Both the position numbers and the translations under genes were made by a program. Below, one piece after another: positions 9,661 through 17,766 of a DNA stretch of 64,000 nucleotides. The notes under the pieces were generated by a model. It saw only the letters and a program-made list of their open reading frames with translations, made no database searches and was not told where the DNA came from. This DNA comes from Sporolactobacillus shoreicorticis (GTDB lineage Bacteria > Bacillota > Bacilli > Bacillales > Sporolactobacillaceae). How positions within the stretch are numbered: position 1 is the stretch's first letter; every line of letters begins with the position of its first letter. Where the stretch lies: positions 62,001-126,000 of the forward strand of contig NZ_JAMXWM010000007.1 of the NCBI RefSeq assembly GCF_024125445.1, written 5' to 3'.

Positions 9661-9879
9661 ATGATCATTTCATGGCTTCAGCTTTTGCTTTTTTATGGAT
9701 TAATCGGATTGATCATGGGTTCTCTGTTAGGCCTGCTCCCGTTCTGGCGCGTGTGGCAAACCAAACATTTTGCCGCCTTCTTTATATTTTTAATTGCATG
9801 GCTCCCTATTGTTGTTCTTGCGTTAATCTGTGCTCCGCTGGCAAATCGATTTCGTTCCCTGCAGAGCAGTGACTGCTGA
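9661..9879 (+). CDS. Small two-helix membrane protein, unknown function
   Basis: From ATG 9661 this encodes about 72 residues: MIISWLQLLLFYGLIGLIMG begins a first membrane helix, followed by a basic linker (WRVWQTKHF), a second helix (IFLIAWLPIVVLALICAPL) and a short polar tail. GACGGAG lies about nine bases before this ATG. An earlier in-frame ATG at 9622 lacks a ribosome site. It follows dfrA by 84 nt and ends just before a terminator, so it may be the last gene of the thyA operon. I do not recognise the family. Confidence 0.55.
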   Translation: MIISWLQLLLFYGLIGLIMGSLLGLLPFWRVWQTKHFAAFFIFLIAWLPIVVLALICAPLANRFRSLQSSDC

Positions 9880-9882
9880 AGG

Positions 9883-9912
9883 GAGGCTCCTATTGGGGGG
9901 GCCTCTTGTTTT
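9883..9912 (+). terminator. Probable terminator of the thyA-dfrA unit
   Basis: GAGGCTCC (9883-9890) can pair with GGGGCCTC ending at 9905 (one G-T pair) around TATTGG, followed by TTGTTTT. Confidence 0.55.
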
Positions 9913-10433
9913 GCGCGCTTATTATATTAAGGCTTTTGATTTCACTGAATGATCATGATTATTTAATCGTTATTGAGAAAATACATAGTTTAGCGATTGG
10001 ACAAGCAAAGTTCGGACGTCCACGATCATAAACACTCAATCTAGATTTGATCTTGTTCCATAAAAGTCGAACCGTAAGTTTAATGAGAATCAAATATATG
10101 AACTTGTTTTATGCATTGAAGTAAATTTATTTTCTTGACAAATATATGAAATTGCTTTAAAAACTTATAATAAACGGGTAAGATGAATTTATTGCATATT
10201 TTTTATGAATGAACGGATCATACCGACAGTGAGCAAAAGATTGGAAATGATACGCTTTTCATGCGAAAATAAACGTGTTAAAAGATAAGTACTCATTGAA
10301 AATTTTGTTGTTTTGCTGTAATGGGTGAACGAAAATAATTGTCAATTTGAGCAATTGTTCGACGTAATTTTTTCTGCGTATACGACAATGGCGATAAAGA
10401 AAAAAGTTGACAAAAAAAGGAGAATGAATAGGT
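9913..10433. other. AT-rich 521-nt region upstream of gapN
   Basis: No supported gene. It contains a TTGACA at 10135 and a TATAAT at 10166, but 25 nt apart, which is too far for one promoter. TTGAAA (10296-10301) with TGTAAT (10317-10322) is 15 nt apart and is a weaker but spaced candidate for gapN. GGACGTCC near 10015 is a short palindrome. No riboswitch or T-box fold was recognised. Confidence 0.4.
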
Positions 10434-11885
10434 ATGGCTTCTAATGTATCAGAATTGACCACCTACATGGCTTACCTCAATGGTGAATGGAAAAAGAGTT
10501 CATCCGGCGAGACAATTGCCATTCAATCCCCTTACCTGAGAGAGACGATCGGTTATGTTCAAGCGGTCACGCAGGATGAAGTGGATGAAGCAATAACTGC
10601 AGCACATGCTGCACAAAAAGACTGGGCAGAGCTGACGCTGAGTGAACGCGGTGCTTACCTTGATCAATGGGCTGATGAGCTCGTAAAAAACAATGAAGAA
10701 ATTGCTAAAGCGGTTATGCAGGAAGTGGGCAAAGGATTTAAAGATGCTCAGAAAGAAGTTGTCCGTACAGCAGATCTGATCCGTTATACTGTGCAGGAAG
10801 CGTTGCACATGCATGGTGAAAGTTTAAAAGGCGACGGTTTTCCGGGCGGCGATCAAAAGAAAATTGGAATTGTTGAAAGGGCACCATTGGGTGTTGTGTT
10901 AGCCATTGCACCGTTCAACTATCCGGTTAATCTTGCAGCTTCTAAAATTGCTCCAGCATTAATGACGGGCAATGCCGTTATATTTAAACCGGCTACCCAA
11001 GGCTCAATCAGCGGTATTAAAATGATTGAGGCACTTGATAAAACCGGTCTCCCAAAAGGACTGCTCAGCTTGACAACTGGCCGTGGATCGGTTATCGGCG
11101 ATTATCTTGTTGAACATAAAGGAATTAGCATGATCAGTTTTACAGGAGGTTCTGCAACCGGACGTCATCTGTCAAAACAAACAGCAATGATTCCGCTTGT
11201 ACTTGAACTAGGCGGAAAAGATCCGGCACTTGTTTGCGATGACGCAGATATGGATGTTGCTGTCAAAAGTATCATTAATGGAGCCTTTTCTTATTCAGGT
11301 CAGCGATGCACGGCAATCAAGCGTGTGCTGGTGAATGAAAAGGTTGCCGATGAGCTTGTTTCGCGTCTAAAAGCAGAAATTGAGAAACTGACTGTCGGAT
11401 CTCCGGAAACGGACAGCACGATTGTTCCGCTGATTGATGACAAGTCTGCAGACTTCGTGCAAGGCTTGATCGATGATGCACTCGCAAAAAAAGCAACACT
11501 CGTGATCGGCAATGAGCGCAAGAAAAATCTGATTTATCCTACACTTTTGGATAATGTCAGCGAAGATATGGATATTGCTTGGATCGAACCTTTTGGTCCT
11601 GTATTGCCCGTTATTCGTGTGAAATCCGATGAAGAAGCAATTGAAATTGCAAACAAGTCGGAATTTGGCTTGCAAGCAAGCATTTTCTCACAGGATATCG
11701 ACCGTGCTCTTGCAGTGGCTCGGCAAGTTGAAGCCGGAACGGTTCAGATTAACGGACGCACGGAACGTGGCCCGGATCACTTCCCATTCCTTGGCGTAAA
11801 GTCATCCGGCATGGGTGTTCAAGGAATCCATCACAGCCTCCTGTCCATGTCTCGTGAACGTGTCACTGTTTTAAACTTGAAGTAA
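10434..11885 (+). CDS. gapN: Non-phosphorylating NADP-dependent glyceraldehyde-3-phosphate dehydrogenase
   Basis: A 483-residue aldehyde dehydrogenase superfamily enzyme. The N-terminus (TYMAYLNGEWKKSSSGETI) and the overall match are those of GapN, which oxidises G3P directly to 3-phosphoglycerate and makes NADPH without ATP. Visible motifs are FNYPVNLAASKIAPAL, the Glu motif LVLELGGKDPALV, the catalytic cysteine in SYSGQRCTAIKRV, and EPFGPVLPVI. AAAAGGAG lies 11 nt before the ATG. It stands alone between a long upstream region and its own terminator. GapN would be a main NADPH source if the oxidative pentose phosphate route is weak; that is inference. Confidence 0.93.
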   Translation: MASNVSELTTYMAYLNGEWKKSSSGETIAIQSPYLRETIGYVQAVTQDEVDEAITAAHAAQKDWAELTLSERGAYLDQWADELVKNNEEIAKAVMQEVGKGFKDAQKEVVRTADLIRYTVQEALHMHGESLKGDGFPGGDQKKIGIVERAPLGVVLAIAPFNYPVNLAASKIAPALMTGNAVIFKPATQGSISGIKMIEALDKTGLPKGLLSLTTGRGSVIGDYLVEHKGISMISFTGGSATGRHLSKQTAMIPLVLELGGKDPALVCDDADMDVAVKSIINGAFSYSGQRCTAIKRVLVNEKVADELVSRLKAEIEKLTVGSPETDSTIVPLIDDKSADFVQGLIDDALAKKATLVIGNERKKNLIYPTLLDNVSEDMDIAWIEPFGPVLPVIRVKSDEEAIEIANKSEFGLQASIFSQDIDRALAVARQVEAGTVQINGRTERGPDHFPFLGVKSSGMGVQGIHHSLLSMSRERVTVLNLK

Positions 11886-11897
11886 TTTTGCAATTTC

Positions 11898-11932
11898 AAA
11901 AAGAGAATCGGCTGATGCTGATTCTCTTTTTT
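11898..11932 (+). terminator. Intrinsic terminator of gapN
   Basis: AAAGAGAATCGGC and GCTGATTCTCTTT form a long stem around TGAT, followed by Ts, 13 nt after the gapN stop. Confidence 0.9.
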
Positions 11933-11994
11933 GCCTGCTCTTGAAAGAAAAAGCACACCGCTAAATGAGTGTGCGACATTGGACGGAGTAGCGA

Positions 11995-12375
11995 TTAATA
12001 GTAAAACGGTCCTGGTCCCGGGCCGTAGAATCCACCGCCATAAGGGGGACGCGGTCCTGATCCCGATCCGTAAAAAGGTCTTGGAGGATAGTACGGACAA
12101 GGCCGGACACCGATGATTGAACTGAGACCGACGCCGAGCAGTCCGCCGGCGAAGCCTCCTAAGAACGCTTGCGGACCAAAACCGAAGAATCGTTCATCAT
12201 CGTTGCGCATTTCGCCAGTTGTATTATTTGGTGTCTGCGAATCGTTAGTTAAAGGCTTTAAATACACATTGTCCTGGTCAAACGATTCAATGACTCCATA
12301 GTGAACCGATCCGTCGTTGCACTGTATTTCTACAGGCTGATTGATCAGATTTTCCCAATAGTTTTGATATGACAT
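11995..12375 (-). CDS. Small beta-rich protein with Gly/Pro/Tyr-rich tail, paralog of the 15.4-kb gene
   Basis: A 126-residue protein from the ATG at 12375, supported by AGGAGGAACGAAT; an upstream in-frame ATG at 12402 is less likely. Residues ~5-45 (LINQPVEIQCNDGSVHYGVI, then ESFDQDNVYLKPL) look like a small five-strand, Sm/KOW-like barrel. A short hydrophobic glycine stretch follows (FLGGFAGGLLGVGLSSIIGV). The tail (~90-126) is almost entirely Gly, Pro, Tyr and Phe (for example GFYGPGPGPFYY). Such tails are common in spore-coat and surface proteins. The N-terminal part is clearly similar to the protein at 15391-15639. Function unknown; a coat role is inference. Confidence 0.75.
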   Translation of the reverse strand: MSYQNYWENLINQPVEIQCNDGSVHYGVIESFDQDNVYLKPLTNDSQTPNNTTGEMRNDDERFFGFGPQAFLGGFAGGLLGVGLSSIIGVRPCPYYPPRPFYGSGSGPRPPYGGGFYGPGPGPFYY

Positions 12376-12558
12376 ATTCGTTCCTCCTATAATCATTTCC
12401 ATGCCGGATAAGTGATTCTGGGCAAAGCATAGCTAAACAATGGCCTATATCTAAACTATGCAGATCCTGTGAAAATGGTTAGGCGAATGCCTTAATGATG
12501 AGATTAAAGACCAATTTTTTTTGGTTCGGTAACGGCGGAAAATCAAGGAGATGAAAAC

Positions 12559-13032
12559 TTGGGTATTCAAATCAGGAAGATAGGGCAGAAGGACAGAGCA
12601 GAGGTTAAAAAACTTCTCGCAAAGTATTGGAATGGGACAGTAATGGCTATTCACGGAGAATTAATCGATATGATGACATTGCCTGGACTAGTTGCTTTTG
12701 TCAATGACCAAATCACAGGTATGCTGACCTACAGACACGATTTAAAAGGAATTGAAATCATCTCTTTGGACAGTTTTGTTGAGAATCAAGGTATTGGTTC
12801 GGCACTGGTCAATGAGATCATTAAGTTAACCGAACCCGGAATGTCGCTCAGGGTGACAACAACGAACGATAATACGCATGCGTTGTTTTTTTATCAAAAG
12901 AAGGGATTCACATTGTCAGCACTTTATCTCGATGCAGTGTCCGACGCAAGAAAATTGAAACCGTCAATTCCTGTCGCAAACAAAGAGGGCATTCCCATTG
13001 AACATGAGATCGAACTCACTTATCGTCGGTAA
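12559..13032 (+). CDS. GNAT-family N-acetyltransferase
   Basis: A 157-residue single-domain GNAT protein. The acetyl-CoA motif A is LDSFVENQGIGSALVNEII (Q-G-I-G-S-A, residues ~75-92), followed by the NTHALFFYQKKGF motif B typical of the fold. Substrate cannot be predicted. Translation starts at TTG 12559, eight bases after AAGGAG at 12545-12550. It is followed by a promoter and leader belonging to the ABC-F gene, so it seems to be its own unit. Confidence 0.88.
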   Translation: MGIQIRKIGQKDRAEVKKLLAKYWNGTVMAIHGELIDMMTLPGLVAFVNDQITGMLTYRHDLKGIEIISLDSFVENQGIGSALVNEIIKLTEPGMSLRVTTTNDNTHALFFYQKKGFTLSALYLDAVSDARKLKPSIPVANKEGIPIEHEIELTYRR

Positions 13033-13036
13033 CGAA

Positions 13037-13065
13037 TTGCTTTTCACCGTAACTAGGTTTAAAAT
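13037..13065 (+). promoter_or_regulatory. Probable promoter of the ABC-F leader
   Basis: TTGCTT (13037-13042), 17-nt spacer, TAAAAT (13060-13065). Transcription would begin near 13072, just ahead of a Shine-Dalgarno and a 12-codon frame. Confidence 0.5.
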
Positions 13066-13099
13066 GAAAAAGTATTTACAAGAAGGAGTGGAAGTATCG

Positions 13100-13138
13100 A
13101 TGAATTTATCTGATTGTCTGCAACTTAAATTGGCCTGA
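13100..13138 (+). CDS. Candidate 12-residue leader peptide upstream of ABC-F gene
   Basis: ATG at 13100 encodes MNLSDCLQLKLA and stops at 13138. AGAAGGAG (13081-13088) lies 11 nt upstream. The last codons form the left arm of an inverted repeat, and a hairpin begins right after the stop. Leader peptides of this kind control several antibiotic-resistance ABC-F genes through ribosome stalling. Here this is inference from layout only. Confidence 0.4.
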   Translation: MNLSDCLQLKLA

Positions 13139-13180
13139 TAGGGTGAAGTCTGCCCTCATCATATGTAAAAAAGGCCAATT
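13128..13180 (+). promoter_or_regulatory. Nested hairpin in the ABC-F leader
   Basis: AATTGGCC (13128-13135) pairs with GGCCAATT (13173-13180). Inside it TGATAGGG (13136-13143) pairs with CCCTCATCA (13153-13161, one bulged C) around TGAAGTCTG. The outer left arm lies within the leader reading frame, so a ribosome there would block it. Confidence 0.5.
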
Positions 13181-13235
13181 GGTTGCGACAATAGATAAGC
13201 GATGTTTCTGTTTCTGACGGTTAAAAGACAAACTT

Positions 13236-13268
13236 AAAGGGGCGAAGCGTCATAGCTTCGCTCCTTTT
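13236..13268 (+). terminator. Strong terminator-like hairpin 70 nt before the ABC-F start (possible attenuator)
   Basis: AAAGGGGCGAAGC (13236-13248) pairs with GCTTCGCTCCTTT (13255-13267), 13 bp with one G-T pair, loop GTCATA, then a short T run. Being upstream of the gene but downstream of the candidate promoter, it could act as a conditional terminator. Confidence 0.6.
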
Positions 13269-13337
13269 CATGCGGATCGGAAAAGTCCTGTCTATCTGCT
13301 TGCTTCTCAATCGGCCGTAAATCAGGAGCGTGAATAT

Positions 13338-14888
13338 ATGTTACTTATTGAAGCAAAGGATGTCGCTTTTTCTTATGGAGACAAATTGATTTATCAAAAA
13401 CTGAATTTCAGGCTGATGGAGGGCGAACACATTGCCCTTGTCGGCCATAACGGCGCCGGAAAATCTACCTTTCTTAAATTGCTGCTTGGCGAATTATTAC
13501 CGGACAATGGGAGCATCAACAAGCGGAAGAATTTGAAAATCGGCGTTATTGAGCAGCATTTGAATTTCGGCAAGGGAAAAAGCATTTACGAAAGCCTGCA
13601 AGATGCGTTTAAAGAACTTTTTGATGCTGAACGCACAATGAATGAACTTACAGTCAAAATGCAAGATCCGGATGCGGATCCTTCCTATATTGACCAGTAC
13701 GGTCAGCTGCAGGAGCTATTACTGGCAAATGATTTTTACACGATTGACGCACGAATTCATGAAATGGCAGATGGATTAGGATTAACGGCAATCGGACTTA
13801 ATAAAGACGTAACGCAATTGAGCGGAGGGCAACTGACTAAATTGTGTCTTGCAAAATTACTGCTTGAAAATCCGGAAGTACTGCTGCTTGATGAACCGAC
13901 GAATTATCTTGATGTCGTTCATATTAATTGGCTGACGAATTACCTCAATGCGTATTCACATGCTTTCATCGTGATTTCTCATGACACACACTTTTTGAAT
14001 CGAATTGCCCAATTTGTTTATCACTTGGAAAATCAGCAATTGGTTCGTTATGTCGGTAATTATCAATCCTATCTCAAGCAGCATGAAGCACGGCTGGAAC
14101 AGCAAGAAATTGCGTTCCGGCAGCAACAACGCGAAATTAAAAAGCTGGAAACCTATATTCAGAAAAATAAGGTGCGTACGGCTACGGCAAAGCAAGCTAA
14201 GAGTAGGGAAAAACAACTGGACAAAATTGAGCGTCTGGATCCGCCTTCACAGCTCCGAAAGCCGCATTTTCATTTTAAGGTAGATCATCAGCCGGTACGA
14301 ATGATTTTCACAGCTGATCATCTTGATGTCGGTTATGATCAACCCTTATTTCCACGCATTAATGAGAAAATTATGCGCGGCGAGAAAATAGCTATTATTG
14401 GACATAATGGCATTGGAAAAACCACGCTTCTTCGGACACTGCTAGGTGAGCTAAAGCCGCTTTCAGGAAGAATAGAACAGGGGGATCGCGTGATGCCCGG
14501 TTACTTTTCGCAACTTTCGGCACCGCCTCATTTAACACCTCTGGAATGGATGATGGAACAATTTCCGGAAACGCCTGAAAAAATTCTCCGCCAGCATCTG
14601 GCTCAATGCGGTGTGTTTGCTGAACACATGCGACAACCGATGGATACATTGAGCGGTGGTGAAGAAACGAAGGTCCGAATCGGAAGATTAATGCTGCAGA
14701 AAAGCAATGTCCTGATTTTTGATGAGCCGACAAACCATCTGGATGTATACGCAAAGGAAGCATTAAGCAAAGCGTTGGAAGCTTATGAAGGCACTGTTTT
14801 AGTGGTCAGTCATGAACCGGTGTTCTATGAAAATTGGATTACAAGGATCTGGGACATTGAACAATGGGCGCTGAATAAGAACAAGTAA
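13338..14888 (+). CDS. ABC-F family ATPase (YfmM-like ribosome-associated factor)
   Basis: A 516-residue protein with two ABC domains and no membrane segment, the layout of ABC-F translation factors. Domain 1 has GHNGAGKST (Walker A), LSGGQLTKLCLAKLLL and LLLDEPTNYLD. Domain 2 has GHNGIGKTT, LSGGEETKVRIGRLML and LIFDEPTNHLD. Between them is a charged linker (~245-310) with the helical arm that enters the ribosomal E site in this family. The sequence resembles B. subtilis YfmM; members rescue stalled ribosomes or protect against ribosome-binding antibiotics. The role here is not proven. A leader with promoter, mini-ORF and terminator-like hairpin precedes it, suggesting regulated expression. 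Confidence 0.9.
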   Translation: MLLIEAKDVAFSYGDKLIYQKLNFRLMEGEHIALVGHNGAGKSTFLKLLLGELLPDNGSINKRKNLKIGVIEQHLNFGKGKSIYESLQDAFKELFDAERTMNELTVKMQDPDADPSYIDQYGQLQELLLANDFYTIDARIHEMADGLGLTAIGLNKDVTQLSGGQLTKLCLAKLLLENPEVLLLDEPTNYLDVVHINWLTNYLNAYSHAFIVISHDTHFLNRIAQFVYHLENQQLVRYVGNYQSYLKQHEARLEQQEIAFRQQQREIKKLETYIQKNKVRTATAKQAKSREKQLDKIERLDPPSQLRKPHFHFKVDHQPVRMIFTADHLDVGYDQPLFPRINEKIMRGEKIAIIGHNGIGKTTLLRTLLGELKPLSGRIEQGDRVMPGYFSQLSAPPHLTPLEWMMEQFPETPEKILRQHLAQCGVFAEHMRQPMDTLSGGEETKVRIGRLMLQKSNVLIFDEPTNHLDVYAKEALSKALEAYEGTVLVVSHEPVFYENWITRIWDIEQWALNKNK

Positions 14889-14973
14889 GCCATCATGCGT
14901 GCAGTACAATAGACAGAACTGTTCGGAGTCTGCTATGTTAGTCACATGAAATGTTTCGATTAGGATGATAATG

Positions 14974-15297
14974 ATGAGCGATCATGTACCGGTTGATTTA
15001 GATAAAAAAACATTAACAACAGTTACACGAATTTTTAAAGCTGTGTCTGAACCGACTCGTGTTCGGATTCTCTATTTGCTGTCGCAGCAGGAATGTTCGG
15101 TTTCGGAGATTTCTGAGTTTTTAACGCTGCAGCAATCGACTGTGTCTCATCAGCTCAGTTTTTTAAAGCAGCTGCATCTGGTTAAATCACGTCGTGAAGG
15201 AAAGGTCATTTATTATTCCGAAGAGGACGAACACGTTATGAATCTGCTTGCACAGACAATTGACCACACACGACACCACTACGTCAAAAATAGTTGA
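14974..15297 (+). CDS. ArsR/SmtB-family metal-sensing repressor (CzrA-like)
   Basis: A 107-residue winged-helix repressor from ATG 14974 (upstream in-frame ATGs at 14965 and 14971 are possible). The recognition helix segment is [18 protein letters not shown]. The last helix carries Asp85, His87, His98 and His101, spaced as the alpha-5 site of CzrA (D-x-H, then H-x-x-H 11 residues later), which binds zinc or cobalt. This predicts a Zn/Co-responsive derepressor. No cation-diffusion or P-type efflux gene is next to it, so the target is elsewhere or is the gene itself. Zur, the zinc-uptake repressor, lies 0.5 kb downstream. Confidence 0.85.
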   Translation: MSDHVPVDLDKKTLTTVTRIFKAVSEPTRVRILYLLSQQECSVSEISEFLTLQQSTVSHQLSFLKQLHLVKSRREGKVIYYSEEDEHVMNLLAQTIDHTRHHYVKNS

Positions 15298-15390
15298 GAA
15301 CGGGCGGAAAAAGGTGATGAATGCCGCCACTCCCAGTTGTTCTTAGACATACAGTATTAGAGAATAACCTGTGAATGGGAGTGAATGAAA

Positions 15391-15639
15391 ATGCCCAATC
15401 AATCGATTTATTCTCAGTGCTGCGGTCTATTAAAACAGCCGGTCGAAATTCGTTGTCATGATGGCTCTGTTCATCGAGGCATACTGACGCGTGTCGACGA
15501 ACGGAATGCATACGTGCAGCCCGCTGGAACTGATTTATCAAGCAGTCCCGGCTTATTCCTCTGGGGAAGCTGGGGCTGGGGTTATCCAATCGCGCTTGCG
15601 TCAATCGCAGCTATCCTGGCAATCGGTTTTTTCTGGTGA
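15391..15639 (+). CDS. Small beta-rich protein with C-terminal membrane helix, paralog of the 12-kb gene
   Basis: An 82-residue protein from ATG 15391 (GGGAG nine bases upstream). Residues ~10-45 (LLKQPVEIRCHDGSVHRGIL, then TRVDERNAYVQP) match the small barrel domain of the gene at 11995-12375. The C-terminus is different: WGSWGWGYPIALASIAAILA is a single hydrophobic helix in place of the Gly/Pro/Tyr tail. Function unknown. The shared domain with divergent tails suggests one module attached to two locations, membrane and coat or matrix. Confidence 0.75.
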   Translation: MPNQSIYSQCCGLLKQPVEIRCHDGSVHRGILTRVDERNAYVQPAGTDLSSSPGLFLWGSWGWGYPIALASIAAILAIGFFW

Positions 15640-15651
15640 AGGAATGAGAAT

Positions 15652-15686
15652 AAGAGAGTTTCTCCATGTGGGAATCTCTTTTTTTC
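15652..15686 (+). terminator. Intrinsic terminator
   Basis: AAGAGAG...TCTCTTT imperfect stem enclosing TCTCCATGTGGGA, followed by a long T tract, shortly after the 15639 stop. Confidence 0.75.
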
Positions 15687-15785
15687 GTTCATAACGATTG
15701 TTATGCTTTTTCAGAGAAAAATGGTATGCTGTGTTGTGAAGGTTCAAGTTCAACAATGATTTTACGGCAAAAGAGGTGATTCTCA

Positions 15786-16253
15786 TTGAATAAACAGGAA
15801 GCCATGGTTTTACTTAAAAATAAAGGGTATAAACATACAGATAAACGCGAAGACATTTTGAATCTGTTTGATCGAAAGGGCGGATATCTCTCGGCTAAAG
15901 ACATTCAAATTGCCTTGAAAGATGACTATCCGGGAATAAGTTTTGATACCATTTATCGTAATTTATCTCTGTTCCAAGACTTAATGATTCTTGAGGAAAC
16001 AGAACTGGACGGGGAAAAAATGTATCAGTTTCATTGTAAGGAGCATCACCATCATCATCTCATTTGTCTGAGATGCGGGAAAACGAGAACCATCGATGTA
16101 TGCCCAATGCAGGATCTGTCCCAAGTTGATCCTGATTTTCAAGTAACCGGACATAAATTTGAAATTTACGGATATTGCAAAGAATGCCGTAAAAAAATAG
16201 AAAATGAGAAAAAGCCGCTTCAAGACTCAATAACGGTAAGCCCGAGCACCTGA
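15786..16253 (+). CDS. zur: Zinc uptake regulator Zur (Fur family)
   Basis: A 155-residue Fur-family repressor very close to B. subtilis Zur: MNKQEAMVLLKNKGYKHTDK and YPGISFDTIYRNLSLFQDL are near-identical. The His-rich segment CKEHHHHHLICLRCGK and the CKEC pair near residue 135 are the structural and regulatory zinc sites. With zinc it represses zinc uptake and zinc-free ribosomal protein genes. It starts at TTG 15786 behind AGAGGTGAT. Its 3' end overlaps the convergent membrane-protein gene by 34 nt, so the two transcripts are antisense there. Confidence 0.92.
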   Translation: MNKQEAMVLLKNKGYKHTDKREDILNLFDRKGGYLSAKDIQIALKDDYPGISFDTIYRNLSLFQDLMILEETELDGEKMYQFHCKEHHHHHLICLRCGKTRTIDVCPMQDLSQVDPDFQVTGHKFEIYGYCKECRKKIENEKKPLQDSITVSPST

Positions 16254-16666
16254 TGGGTTTCCGCTATTTTTTTTATTAAAGTTTCTTGTTCGCTGCGGCA
16301 GCAAATTGAAATCAGCACAAAAGAATGCGACTTTTGTTTGTATGCCCTTGTGAAAAAATAATCAATAATAAAACCAAGTAAGAAACCGATAATACTTGAG
16401 ACAATTCCCCAGATGATCGGACCTAGAGTCAGTCGAAATCCTATGCTGGCACCAACAACACCAAAAACAGTAGCAAAAATAAAGCCCAAGTCTGCCAGAC
16501 TTGTTGTTTCAGTTGGATCTTTATCCGTTAATCCGTTTTTAAATGGTGTTTGTGCTTTTAAAATAAAGCAGGAAATATCACTTTTTTTGATCTTATTTCT
16601 CTGCAGTTCGGTTAACAGCAGTTCAACAGAAAGTGATGGACGAAACAAGCAAAGGATGTTGCTCAT
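16220..16666 (-). CDS. Unrecognised membrane protein
   Basis: A 148-residue protein with a soluble N-terminal part (~1-55), two glycine-rich hydrophobic helices (LGFIFATVFGVVGASIGFRL and IIWGIVSSIIGFLLGFIIDYFF) and a soluble C-terminal part. The layout resembles general-stress membrane proteins with a central glycine-rich hairpin, but I cannot name a family. GGGAGG precedes the ATG. It lies 19 nt downstream of the next leftward gene and is probably co-transcribed with it. Its stop region overlaps zur by 34 nt. Confidence 0.7.
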   Translation of the reverse strand: MSNILCLFRPSLSVELLLTELQRNKIKKSDISCFILKAQTPFKNGLTDKDPTETTSLADLGFIFATVFGVVGASIGFRLTLGPIIWGIVSSIIGFLLGFIIDYFFTRAYKQKSHSFVLISICCRSEQETLIKKIAETHQVLGLTVIES

Positions 16667-16685
16667 CAGTCTGGGCCTCCCTTTC

Positions 16686-17441
16686 TCAAATATTCAGCCG
16701 TGATTGGTTCGCTCCCCATTCGCGATATAAATAAGTGCTCAGTTCTTCCTCAAAAAGATGGTTGGTTTCAACTGTTTTTGAGTATGCGTCATAGGCGCTG
16801 CCCCAAATAAGTGAAGGAATAAAAAGAAACCATTCAGCATCAATGACCTGAATAGATTCATTGACTTTTGCAGGATCAATGATGAACAGCTGCATGCCTT
16901 GAAGTTCATGGCAATTGACGTAAATAGCCACCGACCAGGCCAAAAGTGAAATGGCGGGAATAAGACGGCGCGTATAAAGCTGCCCTAATCCGGGAAGCAA
17001 AATTGACCAAACGGATGCGACCCATGGAAGGCGCTTATCCAGAAAACACGTTTCTAACGAGCGTAAATCGAGTACATTCATTTCTACCGGTTGATCCTTA
17101 GTTAATGTATATAAGAGATTCAATTTTGCGGCCGTACGATAACTGTCCCAAATACAATAAAAATAAAAAGGGATATAGATGAGTATCCATTGCGTATTAA
17201 TAACGTTTGTTGCATGCTTGAAATCACCAATGAAAGAATAAACCATTGCCAAGTTTAGTTTTGAATTGAAGTTGATAATGATCTCAAAAAGAAATAAGAC
17301 ATTTCCTTTGACATGCATATCCAGAAGCGTGTGACCGAACCCCGGAAATGCTGCCGACCACCAAGCAACAACCGCCGGTCGATGATAGTTCAAACTTGAG
17401 GATCCGCAGTAATCCAGTATTGCTCTTTTTCTTCTTGCCAT
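16686..17441 (-). CDS. Unrecognised polytopic membrane protein
   Basis: A 251-residue protein with about four to five hydrophobic helices. It contains two related segments, AAFPGFGHTLLDMHVKGNVL (~31-50) and SILLPGLGQLYTRRLIPAIS (~147-166), each with the P-G-[FL]-G-[HQ] turn typical of small TM2/DUF5683-like modules, so it looks like an internal duplication. CGGAG lies seven bases before the ATG. It is the first gene of a leftward pair with 16220-16666. Function unknown. Confidence 0.7.
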   Translation of the reverse strand: MARRKRAILDYCGSSSLNYHRPAVVAWWSAAFPGFGHTLLDMHVKGNVLFLFEIIINFNSKLNLAMVYSFIGDFKHATNVINTQWILIYIPFYFYCIWDSYRTAAKLNLLYTLTKDQPVEMNVLDLRSLETCFLDKRLPWVASVWSILLPGLGQLYTRRLIPAISLLAWSVAIYVNCHELQGMQLFIIDPAKVNESIQVIDAEWFLFIPSLIWGSAYDAYSKTVETNHLFEEELSTYLYREWGANQSRLNI

Positions 17442-17642
17442 TTTTTAACTCCGATCTAAAAAAATATTCAATTGATGATTGATAGCGGATAATCAGTTCA
17501 TCAATAGGGACTTTTCTTGTTAGTTTTCCTTTAACGATGCAATTCATACATAACAAATGGCTTGCCATGACCATTTTGTTCACCTTGTTTCCATATAATG
17601 TCATGCCAACGATAGTGATTGTTAGCAAAAATATTTAAAATA

Positions 17643-17671
17643 TTGACAAAGTAAATGAGTCCGAATATACT
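17643..17671 (+). promoter_or_regulatory. Sigma-A promoter of the first DUF3870 gene
   Basis: TTGACA (17643-17648), 17-nt spacer, TATACT (17666-17671), giving a leader of about 90 nt. The same hexamers and spacing recur at 20117-20145. Apart from this promoter, the divergent region 17442-17766 shows nothing I can identify. Confidence 0.8.
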
Positions 17672-17766
17672 TATTTTGTTCCTTTTAGTTTCACGGACTA
17701 AGTCAACTGTGGTTATCATTGATCTCTCGAATCACTTGATTGTGGCAGAGGAAGGAAATTAAAGTA

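Noticed and set aside
10135-10171. TTGACA and TATAAT upstream of gapN
   Set aside because: The hexamers are 25 nt apart, outside the range of a sigma-A promoter.
17284-17628. Leftward 114-codon frame overlapping the membrane-protein gene, with a protein-like stretch KGKLTRKVPIDELIIRYQ
   Set aside because: It overlaps the well-supported gene at 16686-17441 in another frame, has no Shine-Dalgarno, and loses protein-like character downstream. A frameshifted remnant cannot be excluded.
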